DNA of 64,000 bases. It comes from Phyto melanocephala (Eukaryota > Arthropoda > Insecta > Diptera > Rhinophoridae). Positions 44,982-55,089 of the stretch are shown here, piece by piece; within the stretch, counting starts at the first letter, position 1; the number at the start of each line of letters is the position of its first letter. The notes beneath the pieces are model-generated. The model worked only from the letters and a program-made list of their open reading frames with translations. It ran no database searches and was not told the DNA's origin. A program made the position numbers and the translations under genes. The stretch spans positions 59,894,841 through 59,958,840 of the forward strand of contig OW799233.1 of the NCBI GenBank assembly GCA_941918925.1, written 5' to 3'.

Positions 44982-47900
44982 AAAAGTACCTTTTTTATCG
45001 ACCATAAGATTTTAGTCTTACGTTGTATTAATAGTCACTAATTTCAAAATTCTAGCTTCGAAAACGTAAAAAATACAAAAAGTACGATAAAATTTCAGAA
45101 AAGTACCTTTTTTATCGACCATAACATTTTTAGTCTCACCTTGTAGCAATAGTCAATCATTTTAAAATTCTAGCTTCGCAAACGTTGAAGATACAAAAAG
45201 TACCATAACAATTCAAAAAAGTACATTTTTTTATCGACCATAAGATTTTTAGTCTCACCTTGTATTAATGGTCACTAATTTCAAAATTCTAGCTTCGCAA
45301 ACGTTGAAAATACAAAAAGTACCAAAACAATTCAAAAAAATACCTTTTTGGTCGCCCATAACATTTTTAGTCTTACATGGAATCAATAGTCCTTGATTGT
45401 ACAATCCTACTTTCATAAACGTAGAAAATGCAAAAAGTACCATAACAATTCAAAATAGTACCTTTTTGGTCGCCCATAACATTTTTAGTCTCAGCTTGTA
45501 TTAATAGTCACTAATTTCAAAATTCTAGCTTCGAAAACGTAGCAAATACAAAAAGTACCATAACAATTCAAAAAAGTACCTTTTTGGTCACCCATAACAT
45601 TTTTAGTCTTACCTGGAATCAATAGTCCTTAATTGTACAATCCTACCTTCATAAACGTAGAATATTCAAAAAGTACCATAAAAATTCAAAAAAGTACGTT
45701 TTTGGTCGACCATAAGATTCTTAGTCTCACCTTGTATTAATAGTCACTAATTTCAAAATTCTAGCTTCGAAAACGTAGAAAATACAAAAAGTACCATAAT
45801 ATTTCAGAAAATTACCTTTTTTATCGACCATAACATTTTTAGTCTCACCTTGTATTAATAGTCAATCATATTAAAATTCTAGCTTCGCAAACGTTGAAGA
45901 TACAAAAAGTACAATAACAATTCAAAAAAGTTCCTTTTTAATCGACCATAACATTTTTAGTCTCAGCTTGTATTAATAGTCACTAATTTCAAAATTCTAG
46001 CTTCGCAAACGTTGAAAATACAAAAAGTACCATAACAATTCAAAAAAGTACCTTTTTGGTCGCCCATAACATTTTTAGTCTTACCTGGAATCAATAGTCC
46101 TTAATTGTACAATCCTACCTTCATAAACGTAGAAAATGCAAAAAGTACCGTAAAAATTCAAAAAAGTACCTTTTTTATCGACCATAAGATTTTTAGGCTC
46201 ACCTTGTATCAATAGTCAATCATATTAAAATTCTAGCTTCGCAAACGTTGAAGATACAAAAAGTACAATAACAATTCAAAAAAGTTCCTTTTTAATCGAC
46301 CATAACATTTTTAGTCTCAGCTTGTATTAATAGTCACTAATTTCAAAATTTTAGCTTCGCAAACGTTGAAAATACAAAAAGTACCATAACAATTCAAAAA
46401 AGTACCTTTTTGGTCGCCCATAACATTTTTAGTCTTACCTGGAATCAATAGTCCTTAATTGTACAATCCTACCTTCATAAACGTAGAAAATGCAAAAAGT
46501 ACCGTAAAAATTCAAAAACGTACCTTTTTGGTCGACCATAAGATTTTTAGTCTCACCTTGTATCAATAGTCAATCATATTAAAATTCTAGCTTCGCAAAC
46601 GTTGAAGATACAAAAAGTACAATAACAATTCAAAAAAGTTCCTTTTTAATCGACCATAACATTTTTAGTCTCAGCTTGTATTAATAGTCACTAATTTCAA
46701 AATTCTAGCTTCGCAAACGTTGAAAATACAAAAAGTACCATAACAATTCAAAAAAGTACCTTTTTGGTCGCCCATAACATTTTTAGTCTTACCTGGAATC
46801 AATAGTCCTTAATTGTACAATCCTACCTTCATAAACGTAGAAAATGCAAAAAGTACCGTAAAAATTCAAAAAAAGTACCTTTTTTATCGACCATAACATT
46901 TTTAGTCTCAGCTTGTATTAATAGTCACTAATTTCAAAATTCTAGCTTCGCAAACGTTGAAAATACAAAAAGTACCATAACAATTCAAAAAAGTACCTTT
47001 TTGGTCGCCCATAACATTTTTAGTCTTACCTGGAATCAATAGTCCTTAATTGTACAATCCTACCTTCATAAACGTAGAAAATGCAAAAAGTACCGTAAAA
47101 ATTCAAAAAAGTACCTTTTTTATCGACCATAAGATTTTTAGTCTCACCTTGTATCAATAGTCAATCATATTAAAATTCTAGCTTCGCAAACGTTGAAGAT
47201 ACAAAAAGTACAATAACAATTCAAAAAAGTTCCTTTTTAATCGACCATAACATTTTTAGTCTCAGCTTGTATTAATAGTCACTAATTTCAAAATTCTAGC
47301 TTCGCAAACGTTGAAAATACAAAAAGTACCATAACAATTCAAAAAAGTACCTTTTTGGTCGCCCATAACATTTTTAGTCTTACCTGGAATCAATAGTCCT
47401 TAATTGTACAATCCTACCTTCATAAACGTAGAAAATGTAAAAAGTACCGTAAAAATTCAAAAAAGTACCTTTTTTATCGACCATAACATTTTTAGTCTCA
47501 GCTTGTATTAATAGTCACTAATTTCAAAATTCTAGCTTCGCAAACGTTGAAAATACAAAAAGTACCATAACAATTCAAAAAAGTACCTTTTTGGTCGCCC
47601 ATAACATTTTTAGTCTTACCTGGAATCAATAGTCCTTAATTGTACAATCCTACTTTCATAAACGTAGAAAATGCAAAAAGTACCGTAAAAATTCAAAAAA
47701 GTACCTTTTTTATCGACCATAAGATTTTTAGTCTCACCTTGTATCAATAGTCAATCATATTAAAATTCTAGCTTCGCAAACGTTGAAGATACAAAAAGTA
47801 CAATAACAATTCAAAAAAGTTCCTTTTTAATCGACCATAACATTTTTAGTCTCAGCTTGTATTAATAGTCACTAATTTCAAAATTCTAGCTTCGCAAACG

Positions 47901-49769
47901 TTGAAAATACAAAAAGTACCATAACAATTCAAAAAAGTACCTTTTGGGTCGCCCATAACATTTTTAGTCTTACCTGGAATCAATAGTCCTTAATTGTACA
48001 ATCCTACCTTCATAAACGTAGAAAATGCAAAAAGTACCGTAAAAATTCAAAAAAGTACCTTTTTGGTCGACCATAAGATTTTTAGTCTCACCTTGTATCA
48101 ATAGTCAATCATATTAAAATTCTAGCTTCGCAAACGTTGAAGATACAAAAAGTACAATAACAATTCAAAAAAGTTCCTTTTTAATCGACCATAACATTTT
48201 TAGTCTCAGCTTGTATTAATAGTCACTAATTTCAAAATTCTAGCTTCGCAAACGTTGAAAATACAAAAAGTACCATAACAATTCAAAAAAGTACCTTTTT
48301 GGTCGCCCATAACATTTTTAGTCTTACCTGGAATCAATAGTCCTTAATTGTACAATCCTACCTTCATAAACGTAGAAAATGCAAAAAGTACCGTAAAAAT
48401 TCAAAAAAGTACCTTTTTTATCGACCATAACATTTTTAGTCTCAGCTTGTATTAATAGTCACTAATTTCAAAATTCTAGCTTCGCAAACGTTGAAAATAC
48501 AAAAAGTACCATAACAATTCAAAAAAGTACCTTTTTGGTCGTCCATAACATTTTTAGTCTTACCTGGAATCAATAGTCCTTAATTGTACAATCCTACCTT
48601 CATAAACGTAGAAAATGCAAAAAGTACCATAAAATTTCAGAAAAGTACCTATTTTATCGACCATAACATTTTTAGTCGCACCTTGCATCAATAGTCAATC
48701 ATTTTAAAATTCTAGCTTCGCAAACGTTAAAGATACAAAAAGTACCATAACAATTCAAAAAAGTACCTTTTTGGTCGCCCATAACATTTTTAGTCTCACC
48801 TGGAATCAACAGCCCTTAATTGTACAATCCTGCTTTCATAAACGTAGAAAATGCAAAAAGTACCGTAAAAATTCAAAAAAATACCTTTTTGGTCGACCAT
48901 AAGATTTTCAGTCTCACCTTGTATCAATAGTCACTAATTTCAAAATTCTAGCTTCGCAAACATTGAAAATACAAATAGTACCATCCAAATTCAAAAAAGT
49001 ACCTTTTTTGGTCGCCCATAAAATTTTTAGTATCACCTGGAATCAATAGTCCTTGATTGTACAATCCTACCTTCATAAACGTCGAAAATACAAAAAGTAC
49101 CATAACAATTCAAAAAAGTACCTTTTTGGTCGAATATAACATTTTTAGTCTCACCCGGAATCAATAGTCCTTGATTGTACAATCCTACCTTCATAAACGT
49201 CGAAAATACAAAAAGTACCATACAAATTCAAAAAAGTACATTTTTTGTCGCCCTTAACATTTTTAGTCTCACGTAGAATCAATATTCCTTGATTGTACAA
49301 TCCTATCTTCATAAACGTAGAAAATACAAAAAGTACCATCAAAATTCAAAAAAGTACCTTTTTAGTCGCCCATAACATTTTTAGTCTCACCTGGAATCAA
49401 AAGTCCTTGATTGTACAATCCTTCCTTAGTCTTCTTAGAATCAATACTCCTTGAGTGTACAATCATATCTTCATAAACGTAGAAACTACAAAAAGTACCA
49501 TAAAAATTCAAAAAAGTACCTTTTTGGTCGCCCATAACATTTTTAGTCTCACCTGAAATCATTAGTCCTTGATTGTACAGTCCTACCTTCATAAAAATAC
49601 AAAATACGAAAAGTACCATAAAAATTCAAAAAGGTACCTTTTTGGTCACCCATAACATTTTTAGTCTTACCTGGAATCAATAGTCCTTTATTTTACAATT
49701 TTACCTTTATAAACGTAGAAAATACAAAAACTACCATAGAAAAGCGAAAAAGTACATTTTTGGTCCAAG

Positions 49770-50667
49770 TTCCAAATTCCGAGTTTTAAATGTTCAAATA
49801 TCTATGTAACAAAATATTTTAATAGACATGATTTAAAGTCAGTAAATCTACTCTTTTTTGCATAAAAGTAATTATGTTCTTAAAAGTACCAAACTCTTCC
49901 CGATTTTTCCCTTTTCTACCCTGTTGGGAATGTGTGTTAATTTTTACTAAATTATATAATTTTGTATGTCTGGTAAAATCCTAATTAAAGATTTTGTGAA
50001 AATTGGCCGTCTAATTAGGAATTACATACATTTTCCGGAATTTTTCCCTTTTTGGTACCTTTTTTTCTTCCCAAAAAAGTTTCTAAAAATTTCACCTAAA
50101 TATTTTCCCATATTCTATTAGGCAATAACAATGATCAAATTTTGTCACATTCAATAATATTAGAAAAGTTTCTTTTAAAAAAAGTACCAAAAAAAGTGAC
50201 AATTTTACCCCTTATACGTGCGAATTTGAAAAAAGTGCCGAATTCCTGTTAATATTTTGTTGCGGATTACTCAAAACAGTTTAAATTTTTTTCCTATCTT
50301 TATGTGTTTGGAAGTTACATAGGGTACCAAAAAAGTACCAAATTATAGTTTTTACCCGTTTTTCCCCCTTAGGGGTTAAAAATTCATAAAAAAAAGCCAG
50401 ACACCAGTCAGCTTATTTTTTGTGCAAATTACAATACTTTTTCAATTTAATTTGTACCATTTTTAGTTTAGCAGATATAAGATTACCGATTTTACCCGTT
50501 TTTACCCTTTTTTACCCCCTTAAAGTACGAATTTCAAAAAATTCCTTCTTAGTGGAGCTATACATCGAAAGAGAAACCGATTGTCCAAATTTCATGTCTC
50601 TAGCTCTTTGCGTTTGGGCTGTGCCATGATGAATCAGTCAGTCAGTCACGTTACTCTTATATATAGA
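49770..50667 (-). other. Unique 5' region of the 13-kb Helitron
   Basis: On the plus strand this shows several loose copies of AAAAGTACC and GGGTACCAAAAAAGTACC, the motifs that dominate the 118-bp monomer, plus TTTACCCGTTTTTACCC phrases and CAGTCAGTCAGTCACG just inside the end. It looks like the parent sequence from which the array grew. Confidence 0.55.
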
Positions 50668-51073
50668 TTATGGTCTTCAATCGCATCAATTTACGGCAGA
50701 GAGCATTTAGATTCGAAGCACTAGGAGAGTAATGATCGTTCAAGTACACACGGCTCTCAATATCACCACCAATAACATCTTTTACTAGAAGTGATCTACT
50801 CTTGAAATATTCCTTCATGAGACGATCACGTAGTTCCGCGTTATTAAACTTCACCAGAATGAGTTTTTTATTCATATAACAAACATTATCCAAGTAAACC
50901 TTAGTAGTATCGATGCCATAAAAAGAGCAAAAAGAAATTATTGGAGACTTCAAGTCATTTAGACCAGATGGTAATCCATTTATAATAACATCCGCACGAT
51001 TCAGTCTACGATGCAGAATATGGTTTCCAATCTCCAAGTTAAATAATTTAGAACCAGTTGATTCATACACAAT
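50668..51073 (-). pseudogene. Middle part of the second LINE's ORF1
   Basis: The minus-strand frame reads ESTGSKLFNLEIGNHILHRR, ADVIINGLPSGLNDLKSPII, LILVKFNNAELRDRLMKEYF and ASNLNALCRKLMRLKTI. The INGLP and KFNNAELRDRLM boxes are typical of the RRM-like C-terminal half of LINE ORF1 proteins. It is cut at the 5' side by the 51074-53386 element and at the 3' side by the Helitron. Confidence 0.75.
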
Positions 51074-51890
51074 AGGTTTGTTCGACGTAAATCCGGGTAA
51101 AGTCCGGTAAAATGAGAGTAAACAAAAAATTCTCTCAGAAAACGATAAATTTACCAAAATTTGCTGCATCGCAAAAAACCACATTTCAAGCCCGAAAAAA
51201 AACGTCAAAATTGTACAGCTGTTATGTAGAGGTCCAGGTTAATATGCCCCAGCCAGCTTACCGTCGTCGCCGAATTATTTTGTTCGGATGAACCGCATTA
51301 GGCTATCTCGACTGATGGCGTTAAATGCTTTTTACAAACTAGAAATGAGAAGCATATATTTTTCTCATTCTCTTTTAAAACTTCCTAAAACTTTTACAAT
51401 TAAGAAATTTATTTTTCTAATTTTTTTCGCTGTCTTATGGTGTTTAGATCGTATAACGAACTACTAAAGAGATGATGAGATAAAAAATAATATGAAATAT
51501 GAAAAAATATATAAAAAAATTAAATAGAAATAAATGTGTACTATGCACTTCCACCCGTTGCTACCGAATTTCGACTGTCTGCTTTTCAGTTTCTCTATTG
51601 TAAAAGGGGACTTAGCACTAAGTTTTAATGAAAAAGATTTAAAATAACTCTGTTATGTCCGCAATCAAACAATAGAGTATATATATTACGGCTGGACTAA
51701 AAATTACAAGAAAAACATATTAACATATATCGTTGTTTTTTCAACTCGCTTTCATTCGTGCATATATGGTAATACGAAATCAATTTAATTTTCTATTAAA
51801 AAAAAACAGAAGTTTCTGTACGATAACGTTAAAATAGTTTAATCATTATTAGGTTTAATATAAGAAATTATATTGAGTTTTATATTTATA

Positions 51891-52268
51891 ATAGAAAAGA
51901 TCGGCGCACGTTGCTACGCCCCTTAATGAATAAAAATGCATTCTGAATTTCAATTGAATATCAAGTGCAAAAAGCTAAAAATTATAACTTTTTGTAATAG
52001 GCGTGGCACTGCCCACTTTTCTAATCAAGAAATTGTAAAGTCATGACAGCTCAGTATGTGTGCAAAGTTTCAGAAAAATCGGTGAAGTTCAAGTGGCTGA
52101 AAATGACAACTTTTTTTATGGGTGTGGCCCTGCTCACTTTTTACCACCCATAAACACTTCCTGGAATGTGTACAACAACTTGCCAAAGTGTGAGTCCGAT
52201 CGGTTTTACAGTTTCGGAGTCTATAGCTAACACACAGACACACACATTTTCACTTTTATATATATAGA
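51891..52268 (-). mobile_element. Short Helitron copy, same family as 28674-30030
   Basis: On the minus strand it starts TCTATATATATAAAAGTGAA (preceded by A) and ends GGGGCGTAGCAACGTGCGCC...CTAT, a mutated CTAG, followed by T. It has about two internal units with the GGCGTGGCACTGCCCAC phrase, against about ten in the other copy. Confidence 0.8.
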
Positions 52269-52296
52269 TTTTATTCTAACTTTAACTTTTTACTAT

Positions 52297-52722
52297 ATAT
52301 TAAATTTTAATGCGAATCATTTTTATTTTGGCTTAAGTTCATTTATTCTTTTATTTAATTTTATAATTCAAATTAAATTAAATTGTAACCACTATTAGGA
52401 ATATTCATATATATTCCTAATACATTTTCGTTATGAACATGTTGAATAAAGAATTGTCATTTGATAGGTGAAGTAAAAATTCAACAAAAATTTGAAAATT
52501 ATTACTAAGATTCACTAATTCAAATTTCATTGAATTGTAACATACCGATAAAGAGTGCTGATGATGAAATCGTAGCTGATTTCGAAAATGCATTCCACTG
52601 GGTTAATATCGGAAATAATTTTAAAAAGAATATTCATAAAAATGGTTACAATTTAATTTGAATTATAAAATTAAATGAACTTAAGCCAAAATAAAAATGA
52701 TTCACATTAAAATTTAATATAC
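52297..52722. mobile_element. Foldback-type element with about 90-bp arms
   Basis: ATATTAAATTTTAATGCGAA and the following 80 or so bases (with TTTTGGCTTAAGTTCATTTA) are repeated inverted at 52636-52722. The loop carries AGTGCTGATGATGAAATCG and TTTCGAAAATGCATTCCAC, which recur near 23210-23280. Confidence 0.65.
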
Positions 52723-53386
52723 TGAGTTTTACTAAAATATGTATATCCTGGATCTATACTTTTGTTATATAAAATAGTGGAATGCTAAGTTTTTGTAATC
52801 GTAAAGATATGACTGCACAATATGATTAACGCAAAACCTACTTATTTCGTTAAAATACTTATATTCCGTTTTTTTTTTTATTTTAATAATTTCTTAAACC
52901 AGCTCCAATCTACCACCGGTAATTTTTGCACTTAGCCGCCACCACGCCGTTTTTCTACCAACAGCTTGGACCTCTGCTTTTGCTAAAAAAAATTGTTCAA
53001 CAAATTTTTAGTTTTTATGTTTAATGTTTGTTAAAGTATGTCAAACAAAGACTAGAGTGAAATGCATATGTTTTATTAGTTGTTAAAATTATTCAAATTA
53101 CAAAACTCTATTTATATTCTCAGACAAAGTATATTCCATTGTTTACAAAAATAAAAAAATCTTTTCAACCTTTTATATTTTGACAAATTAAAAACAGCTG
53201 ATTTAGTGATCTGACAGTTTTCCCATTTTACACGCAAAAAAAGTATGGGCAAAGTCTGGTAAAAAGAGAAACACATATAACTCTCTCATCAACGTTCTCA
53301 TTTACCCAATTTTCAACACAAAAAACGCTTTTCGGTAAAATTGGGAGCCCGCGGGTTCCCGCGGTAACGTACGTCAAACAAACCTA

Positions 53387-53780
53387 ATATTAATCAATTT
53401 GCGACAATCAAGAATATCCAATTTTAGTTCTTTAATGCATGTAGATATCTCACTTTTAAAATCAGTTAAGACTTGTACCATTGTATCCTTAAAGGCGGAA
53501 TGTTTATCTTTGCAGAACTTTGCAAAATCATCAAAGCTACATTTTAACGCTCTTACTTCATCACGAAGTGGTATTCATCTCCATTATTTACACACAAGGA
53601 ACAAGTAAAACTAAACACATTAGGTTTTTTCTTAATCAAAGCCAAGTGTTTATCAGTCACATTAGCACATGATAGATGAAACCACAATTTAAAAGTCTTG
53701 AATGCAGGACTGAGATTTGGAAATATTATCCTGGCATACACATTTATAAACTTTTGCAGAGGACATAATAAATTATAATT
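53387..53780 (-). pseudogene. 5' part of the second LINE's ORF1 with PHD-like finger
   Basis: On the minus strand, LWFHLSCANVTDKHLALIKK and FSFTCSLCVNN form the second half of a PHD-type finger. After a frame change, SFDDFAKFCKDKHSAFKDTM and LTDFKSEISTCIKELKLDI form a coiled-coil-like stretch. This is the same domain order as ORF1 at 18460-19395. The start is eroded. Confidence 0.65.
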
Positions 53781-54186
53781 ATGTAGGTGCACTAAGTAAT
53801 CCAATAAAAGCAGCACCAAAGTAGTTCACAGTTATAAATTCAGCAATATAAAAAGTTAAAATTACAGCAACGTGTTTAACTGGACACTTAAATTCAGTAA
53901 AGTTCAATACAATTTAAACTTATTTAGTAGGAATTTGCAAAATATTAATAAATTATTAAAAAAATTTACGAAGAAGCAATTTTAAGCGGCAGTAATTATA
54001 TTTTTTGACGAAAAAAAGATGACTGCTGAGATTTAGGCGCACTTTATTCAGGCATGACGTTGCCAAAAACTTACAAACGAAAATTTTCGAAAAAAAAACA
54101 CTTAAAATCTTATTTTAATTAAAAAATCTTAAAAATTAAGGTAAAATCTTATTTTTGGTACTGCTGGTATCAATAATTATAAGAAA
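53781..54186. other. Intronic stretch, nothing recognised
   Basis: AT-rich, probably partly the 5' UTR of the second LINE. No ends or frames could be called. Confidence 0.4.
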
Positions 54187-54420
54187 AAAAAATATTTTCT
54201 GGCTCAGCCGAGATTCGAACCTGCGTACGCTTCGACCAGTATATCAAGTTTGTATATATGTATTGAACGAGGTGGTCTGTTCAAAAAGCTGATAATTCAA
54301 TCGTATTCCTATACCTATAAATATTCAGAAAATATATACTTTATGGGATCGCAAACGAATATTGTAGAATTTTTACACGGAACTTCAAACTTACACCGAT
54401 ACCCATAATTTGTAATACGT
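54187..54420. repeat. INE-1-like relic with tRNA-like box
   Basis: On the plus strand TTTATGGGATCGCAAACG and ACACGGAAC match the INE-1 boxes. On the minus strand, 54190-54245 reads GCAGGTTCGAATCTCGGCTG, which contains a perfect RNA polymerase III B-box-like sequence, but a full tRNA cannot be folded. The INE-1 copy at 26353 has a decayed equivalent (GGCATCGAATCCCAGCTGAG). Confidence 0.45.
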
Positions 54421-54878
54421 GAATTCTGCAGCCTTTTTCTGTAACTCGCTAAAACTGTAAAAAATATATTAAGAGATTTTTGTAGCCTGAGTCTTCAAGT
54501 AAACGGCCCTGCAACCTCATCCTGTAACACGCTAAGGCAAAATCTCTATCACTAAAACCCTGAAAAATAAACTTACAGATTTTTGGCTAACATATTTTCT
54601 TTCAATATAAATAGTTTTAGCGATAGAGATTTAGCTTGAGCGAGTTACAGAATGAGTCCGCTGGAGTTATAAATTTTAATTTATTTTTTTTAATTTATTT
54701 AATGAGTGACAGTAAAGTATCACTAATAAGCATGTAGGCAAAATGATTTTGTAATGGAATTTAATTATATATACATATGTATGTATATACATATATGTAA
54801 ATATATATGTATGTACGTACGTATGCTATACACATACATATATGTGCATTATTTGATGATTTCTTTGTTTTTTTTTAG
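54421..54878 (+). other. 3' end of the giant intron
   Basis: Contains two partial inverted copies of an approximately 100-bp motif (GTAACTCGCTAAAACTG near 54440; CTTGAGCGAGTTACAGAATG near 54635), a TATGTA microsatellite (54770-54845), and then the polypyrimidine acceptor TTCTTTGTTTTTTTTTAG ending at 54878. Confidence 0.5.
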
Positions 54879-54992
54879 GTTGCTTTAGAGTATGTGGCCA
54901 AACACGATCTGCAGCTAGAAATTCAATGCCCTTTTATACGAAATTATGTTTCAAAATATGAGCCCAAGTATATTAAATATATGCAGAAATAA
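54879..54992 (+). CDS. NATD1: NATD1-type N-acetyltransferase, last exon
   Basis: 37 codons and a TAA, opened by a strong acceptor. The peptide VALEYVAKHDLQLEIQCPFI continues the acetyltransferase helix and strand, and ends with RNYVSKYEPKYIKYMQK. This matches the C-terminal region of NATD1 proteins, where the exon junction falls at the same Lys before the helix. It joins exon 1 in phase 0 to make 174 residues. Other animals have the same split, so the link over 49.8 kb is well supported although only sequence logic supports it here. Confidence 0.85.
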   Translation, partial: VALEYVAKHDLQLEIQCPFIRNYVSKYEPKYIKYMQK

Positions 54993-54993
54993 A
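54988..54993 (+). terminator. Polyadenylation signal overlapping the NATD1 stop codon
   Basis: AATAAA at 54988-54993 overlaps the TAA stop at 54990-54992. With only 97 bp to the next start codon, cleavage is expected within that gap, giving a 3' UTR of perhaps 10-40 nt. Confidence 0.6.
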
Positions 54994-55089
54994 TTTGATA
55001 TTTAACTGTGAGCAAATATTAAAAAATCAATTGTTGGAAATTGTGATAAGAATTCTAATTAATTTCTGAGAAAAAGTTTATAAGTAAGT

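Larger units (their letters stand above)
37960..49760. repeat. Tandem array of 118-bp monomers with higher-order repeats
   Basis: About 90-100 monomers, each starting CAAAAAGTACCATAACAATT or a variant and containing a second AAAAAAGTACCTTTTT motif 20 bases later. At least four monomer types are clear, named here by their middle: A (CCTGGAATCAATAGTCC), B (CCTTGTATCAATAGTCAATC), C and D (AGCTTGTATTAATAGTCAC). From 45903 to 48617 they run C A, B C A, B C A D A, B C A D A, B C A, B C A D A: periods of 354 bp and 590 bp. Monomers decay towards both edges. INE-1 copies interrupt at 38441 and 44744. Short minus-strand open frames are chance products of the repeat. Confidence 0.92.
37640..50667 (-). 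mobile_element. 13-kb Helitron-like element made mostly of a 118-bp tandem array
   Basis: Read on the minus strand. The 5' end is TCTATATATAAGAGTAACGT (from 50667), preceded by A. The 3' end is a hairpin CGCTA-TCGAAG-TAGCG, a short spacer and CTAG ending at 37640, followed by T. These are textbook Helitron termini with A|T insertion. Removing 37640-50667 joins ORF1 of the second LINE in frame to its stop codon. The unique 5' part is 49770-50667 and the unique 3' part about 37640-37960; the rest is the array. No Rep/helicase is encoded, so it is non-autonomous. Confidence 0.85.
51074..53386. mobile_element. 2.3-kb TIR element, TAGGTTTGTTYGACGTA ends
   Basis: TAGGTTTGTTCGACGTA at the left is mirrored by the inverse of TAGGTTTGTTTGACGTA at the right. 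Just inside, AAAGTCCGGTAAAATGAGAG at the left is echoed by AAAGTCTGGTAAAAAGAGA at the right in direct orientation. It splits the second LINE's ORF1. It contains a Helitron copy (51891-52268) and a foldback (52297-52722). The ends resemble those of the 5848-6454 and 7714-8315 elements. No transposase seen. Confidence 0.7.
24690..53780 (-). mobile_element. Second LINE, minus strand, split into six pieces by nested insertions
   Basis: Reading on the minus strand, the pieces are: ORF1 start 53780-53387; ORF1 middle 51073-50668; ORF1 end and spacer 37639-37477; spacer 32422-32358; ORF2 endonuclease 28462-27125; ORF2 reverse transcriptase and tail 26352-24690. Together they give about 4 kb, a normal length for a jockey-superfamily LINE. 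Continuity is proved best at the 37640-50667 insertion, where the ORF1 frame is restored exactly. The tail of AAATA units is at 24690-24712. The copy has stops and frame changes and is dead. Confidence 0.75.
5041..54878 (+). other. NATD1: 49.8-kb intron of the NATD1-type gene
   Basis: The donor GTCAGA is at 5041 and the acceptor TTTTTTTTAG ends at 54878. Both adjoining codons are intact (phase 0). The interior is nearly all mobile-element sequence plus one long tandem array. I found no other exon of this gene, and the conserved domain is complete when these two exons are joined, so a missing middle exon is unlikely. Confidence 0.8.

Noticed and set aside
43455..49619. Minus-strand open frames of 60-85 codons within the array (for example 43455-43700, 49362-49619)
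   Set aside because: They recur with the 118-bp repeat and change with monomer order; they are chance frames of the satellite, not a repeat protein family.
54190..54260. A tRNA gene
   Set aside because: The B-box and a GAGCCA-like end are present, but T-arm and acceptor pairing fail.
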